From Nigrospora sphaerica (lineage: Eukaryota; Ascomycota; Sordariomycetes; Amphisphaeriales; Apiosporaceae), in NCBI GenBank assembly GCA_018287875.1, contig JAGVVL010000015.1:1550001-1614000 (forward strand): DNA of 64,000 nucleotides. Direction: 5' to 3'. The notes beneath the pieces are model-generated. The model ran no database searches. It had not been told where the DNA came from and saw only the letters and a list, made by a program, of their open reading frames with translations. Shown one piece after another: positions 59,926 to 64,000 of the stretch; within the stretch, counting starts at the first letter, position 1, and every line of letters begins with the position of its first letter. The position numbers and the translations under genes are program-made.

Positions 59926-61971
59926 TAGCGTCTCCATTGCTCACGTGAGAGCCATTCGGCGTGCAACGTTGGATCGAGCAGCAGCTCCGTATCCGATAGC
60001 TATCGGCTGCTCGTGCAATGTGTGGTTGAAGAGGGGGAAGGGGAGCATCGGCGTCCACTGCCTGCCTGTCCCTGGGTCGTGTCGAAATCGAGGCTGAGCC
60101 AGCGACGAGGCGCACGGTCGGACTCCCTACGGTGGCTCATTGGCTCGCCGTGGCCCGACGGCCAGCCTGAACCCCCGGATCTACGGGCGGCCAAAATAGC
60201 AACCTCCTCTCTGCACCGGTAAGGCACCCATGCAGAGAGAGAAGCGAGGGCGTGGGCGCCGTTCCCACGCGTCAGACGGCGAGACCATCACGACGAGGCC
60301 ACGGCAAGGGGGGAGCGGGCGAGTTTTCGCTGTGGCTTGCCCAACGGGCCCGCGTCAGTTGAGAGGATACAGTAGGTAAGGAGGCCAGGTCACGACTTGT
60401 CGTCCAGTCTGCTACTAGTAATGGAAGCAAGTTAGTGACACTAAACGGGGCATGTCAAGAATCGAGCAGAGGTTGCGAGACAGGGTTCAGGGGTGGCACG
60501 GGCAGGCCCAAGGTCCATCCCTGCAGGCCAAGCCTGCTGTGGTCACCACGGTAAGTGAGCGGCCCCATCCTCAAGTAGCTGGTGATAGGTGGGTAGATCA
60601 TACTAGCTGAAAGTAGCTTAGTGGCTAGTGCATTGGCGTTTCTCATGAGATTTATGAGAGGCTTATGATCATCTTATGATGAGAATGAGGCGTTTTATTC
60701 ACGACTGGAGCAGATATGCGCCAAGACCGGTACCCACCAGGGGCCGCTCACTTTCGATGGCGACCACAGTAGGAAGAGCAACACGGCATATCCATGAGGC
60801 TGCGACTACGTAGGTAGTATGGGCTCTCCATGTCCATTCGTGTCTATGGAGTCATGGGGTGGGCGCCCATCGCACATGGGATGAGTGCACGGGTGGGTAG
60901 ACTGGATGGCGAAGGGGCAACCAACCCACAGATGACCCAGTCAACGCATCGCCATCTCATCCCTTCCAGGCGATCTCACGCCTGACCGGGCTATTCTGTA
61001 GAGACCACAAGTGTCCTTCCCCCTCCCCCTTCCCCTCCCCTTCCCGGTCCGCACGCGAACTCGGGCTACCGGCATTTTCCTGGCTGCCGGACCATTAGCC
61101 CGTCTATGCCTAAGTCCATGCCGGTATGAGGAAGCGGCAGGCAGTACACGCGGCCTAGGGCGCTCCGAAAACCGTCTGTATGCTGCGCGCAGGCGTGAAG
61201 CACAGGCAAATTAAATTGGATGAACAGCGCTTGTGGTGTATGGGCATCGTCACCCCTGACTGCCAGAACGCGGTGAATGTCCCTATTCCCATTTGTGCCG
61301 GCGACCCCAAGGTAGCGCGTTTTCTTTTGAGTTTGGGCTATTGAACAGTGATCGGCTGACAGCGCCCTCCCCCCTAACCCCCCTTGCGCGAATCATCTCG
61401 AATCGGAGAGGGCGAGCCCAGCCCGGTCTACACGAGTAAGTTGTTATCGACGTGTCGACGGGATCTCTTCATTTGCAGTATAGGGAAGGGGAAAATGAAA
61501 TGAAAGAGCCTCAGCCCAGCTCTCGGCGCCCTCCCGCGCCTCCCCATCGATCTTAGATGCCCACCCCGGGAGCCCTACTATAGGGGTCTTCGAGGCATCG
61601 AAGTGACGAGAGCCCTCGTTTTGGTGGACTCGCCGGCGGCAGCCAACCATTGCCGTCAGGGATTCCTGCCCTTCCACGTGCCAATGTCGACATGCGCGGC
61701 TCCTGCGCATCTCCTGGATGGAACCCGTGAGTGGAAGTGCCGTGCCAAGGGGTTAGACGACGGTAGTGACCGCCTCCAGTTTATCCGTGGCTGACAGTTC
61801 CTTACCACCAAGCCCTGCCTATGATGAAACAATTGCCCTTTTCGTGTCATTCGACCTCAACCCTGGCGGGATGGTTAGTATTTCCTCCCTCGCCGGACAT
61901 TGGCAGTTACAAGTCAGGCCGGTGGTTCCCCGTCCTTGCCATAGGGCGGACAAGTCCCCATGGCGAAAGGC

Positions 61972-61987
61972 AAAAAAAAAAAAAAAA
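61972..61987 (+). repeat. A16 homopolymer
   Basis: Sixteen A on the plus strand. On the minus strand this is T16, downstream of a GGTTCGAACCC sequence that resembles a B box, but no tRNA structure forms around it. Confidence 0.9.
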
Positions 61988-63271
61988 TGCTGCTATACCA
62001 GACCGAGCGACTGAAACCGAGGGGTTCGAACCTGCCTAATCCATGCCAGCCCGTCTCCAAAGCCCGGGCACGGATGAAGGTTGACGTCGGACGGGACCCC
62101 GGCCCAGGAAGTGGTCGCTTAGTTTTCAAATTAACTTACATAACCACCTGGGAGGGTCTCGGAGACATCGCCGAGACACGTTACCTACCTACCTACCCAG
62201 CTTCATAGGCAGTATAGTAAATCTTTTTTCTCCCACCCACTTGCCTAGAACATCGCGACAACGCGGACCCCCGAAACTTCCATCCACAACGCCCGAAATT
62301 TCCCACACATAACGTGCACCGGCCTAGTCGTGTCATGTGGGCAACGGAAACGGAAAGCACGGAGTCAGGATGATCAAGAGGCTACCGGGCGGCTAGGGAA
62401 CCCCTTCCCTTACACAGTAGAGCGAGCACTGAAGTTTACACGGTAAGCCTACGTACTTAGTGATGGACATGCACATATCAGACTACAACGTATAATACGC
62501 ATGTACGCACAGCAAATACACAGGCCTATTAGCCATCCGCTCACATTGGCACCCATCCACATCCACCCTTCCTAGCATCCATGTTCACCTATCACAGAGT
62601 ACGCCGCGCTAATAGGCCTCTTCGACGTCACGCCTGTCATGGCCTGACATGGCCAATTAGCGGACCAGGATAGGTACCTTGTATAAGGTAAAGTAATGAG
62701 TTGCTGTTGGAACACGGGTCGCCCACGCTGGCAACCAGGGACATGGCAAGAGCTCCGCGCAGCGGCTTTGCCCCCGTTTCAAACCTACCGCGGCTGCAGC
62801 AATACATAACAGCAACAGCAACAGGCCCGGTGGTCCGTGACGGTGCCGCCGTGGCACGATATGATGCGTAGTCATGTCCCTTGAGCGGCGGGCCCAAGGG
62901 GCCGGCAAACGCGAATGGGAGGGGTCCGCCCATTCCTTTGCCTCTTGTCTCTCCGACAGGGAGCAGCAAGGTCGTTTTGCGGCCGTGAAGGTCATAACTT
63001 CCGGGTTCGGCATGGGGTGGACGCAGAAGCTGCTGGTAGGCCGACACAACGGATCGGACTTAAGTTTCATACGGCTCATTGCGGGGTGGGGCCTGTTCGC
63101 TACCAGAAAGGTGGTTGTGGTGCTGCTATACACATGGATGGTCATGGGCAGCCAAAGGCCATGGTGGCGGACGAGGGTCGCTCGCTCGGGTCGGTGACAT
63201 AAGGTGATGGTCGTGTCGCCGTTGTTGTTGTTTCTCGTTTGGCTTGGTCCCGGTCGCTCCGAAAAGACACG

Positions 63272-63360
63272 CATGGACTTGGAGGTGCACACACATGAAC
63301 TTGGAGATGCACAGGGCTGTTGCACCTCCAAGTCTAGGCGTGCGCACCTCCAAATCCATG
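63272..63360. repeat. Four-copy direct and inverted 19-bp repeat
   Basis: Copy A (63272-63290) and copy B (63294-63312) are direct repeats of CATGGACTTGGAGGTGCAC with two differences, at a 22-bp period. Copy C (63319-63333) and copy D (63342-63360) are the same element inverted. The array can therefore fold as B/C and A/D nested hairpins. Confidence 0.85.
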
Positions 63361-63367
63361 TGCGTAT

Positions 63368-63389
63368 CTGTACTGTGTACACAGTACAG
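63368..63389. repeat. Perfect 22-bp palindrome
   Basis: The half CTGTACTGTGT is followed immediately by its exact reverse complement, with no spacer. It begins 8 bp after the end of the four-copy inverted repeat. A chance 22-bp perfect palindrome in 64 kb is unlikely, although GTAC-rich palindromes are common in this DNA. Confidence 0.9.
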
Positions 63390-64000
63390 GCACCCGCCCA
63401 ATGTCGGCAGCACCAAGACCGCGGCTGGTCTCAGCGCGCTAGGCCCCATCAGATATGGCCTTGTTTCTATTTTCATAAGTAGCATCGCGCGATGCAGGTC
63501 AAGAGAGATACCCGGTAAAAACCTATCGTTTCTTTACTGGGTCAGGCCCCTGGTCAGCGCCCGTGTTCTGCCTGCCCAGGCATCACGTCCCTTGGCCAAA
63601 TCCAACCTCTTTCCTTCCACTCTGCTGGTCATTCAAATGCCCCTCCTCCCTCCCCGCCTTGATACAACGTTCCATTTCTGCAACGACGGACAATAACACT
63701 ACCACAACCACAGCCGCAAACCCCCCCTCCCCACAGCAACGACGACTTGCCGGACCATATTGCCTGCGGCGTATACCAGGGCAGAATGATCATAACGAGG
63801 AGGGGGGTGAGGCGCACCAACACTCGGGAACCGTCGCTTCTCGGACTCTTCGCTGTAGATACGGCGCTCGGAACCACGGACTACGCCGTCGTTCCTGCAA
63901 AGCGCCTGCGACCTGCATAATAAAACGGGAGAGGAGGGGAGGTCGCCTACTCGGTACTTGCATACTCCAGTCACTAGGGTTCCTACTGTGTACTGCTGAG

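Larger units (their letters stand above)
55517..64000. other. Gene-poor region upstream of the zinc-cluster gene
   Basis: About 8.5 kb without a supported gene. The first 1-2 kb should contain the promoter and leader of the zinc-cluster factor. Other contents are a CT tract (56886-56970), C13 (57492-57504), a 14-bp tandem repeat (58711-58754), a 9-bp minisatellite (59880-59925), A16 (61972-61987), an ACCT repeat near 62184-62200, and the inverted-repeat/palindrome structure at 63272-63389. Open frames are short and featureless. Confidence 0.5.

Noticed and set aside
61960..62050. Possible tRNA: B-box-like GGTTCGAACC next to an A16/T16 tract
   Set aside because: Neither strand forms a T-arm stem, and no A box, anticodon arm or acceptor stem could be folded.

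Overview
This window looks like nuclear DNA of a filamentous ascomycete (Pezizomycotina, most likely Sordariomycetes). Genes are split by short GT-AG introns of about 45-240 nt, often with CTAAC/CTGAC-like branch sites. Codons are GC-rich. Promoters carry CT-rich tracts, and intergenic DNA is full of TAGGTAC/GTACGTAC-type motifs. The protein families found (HID1, Kap104-type transportin, N2227 methyltransferase, PAC4, DUF4748, Zn(II)2Cys6 factor) are the set expected of such a fungus. The species cannot be named from the sequence.

Layout. 1-8958 is gene-poor. 8959-10457 (-) is a PfkB sugar kinase hidden in six short exons. 11252-12834 (-) is an FHS/BSC6-like MFS transporter. 13967-16847 (+) is HID1. 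17124-18421 (-) is an AYR1-like short-chain reductase. 20866-22918 (+) is an epoxide-hydrolase-fold protein without its catalytic motifs. 23424-25103 (-) is a CHERP-like CID/RS splicing protein. 26114-26701 (-) is a DUF4748 small protein. 28364-32021 (+) is a WD40-like/inositol-polyphosphate 5-phosphatase whose reading frame continues 66 codons past an in-frame TAG. 33244-34246 (+) is a second SDR. 34758-36220 (-) is an N2227/carnosine N-methyltransferase-type enzyme. 36910-37414 (+) is proteasome assembly chaperone 4. 38266-38734 (-) is a probable small orphan gene. 39750-42771 (+) is transportin (Kap104). 42772-53133 is a 10-kb stretch where I find no gene. 53134-55516 (-) is a Zn(II)2Cys6 transcription factor. 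55517-64000 again has no recognisable gene but holds several repeat structures.

The genes are mostly unrelated housekeeping functions: vesicle traffic (HID1), phosphoinositide turnover, nuclear import, splicing, proteasome assembly and small-molecule reduction or methylation. I see no secondary-metabolite cluster, CRISPR array, transposon, rRNA or convincing tRNA. The one pairing that may be functional is the sugar-kinase gene next to the FHS-type transporter, both on the minus strand. Exon boundaries were assigned by eye from GT-AG signals, reading-frame continuity and remembered family motifs. They are predictions.

The most notable observations are: (1) the in-frame TAG with a clearly coding continuation in the 5-phosphatase gene; (2) loss of both the oxyanion-hole and nucleophile motifs in the epoxide-hydrolase-like protein; (3) a four-copy direct-plus-inverted repeat followed by a perfect 22-bp palindrome near 63.3 kb; (4) a degenerate ~35-bp minisatellite just downstream of the transcription-factor gene; (5) many long C/G homopolymers, two of them inside introns.
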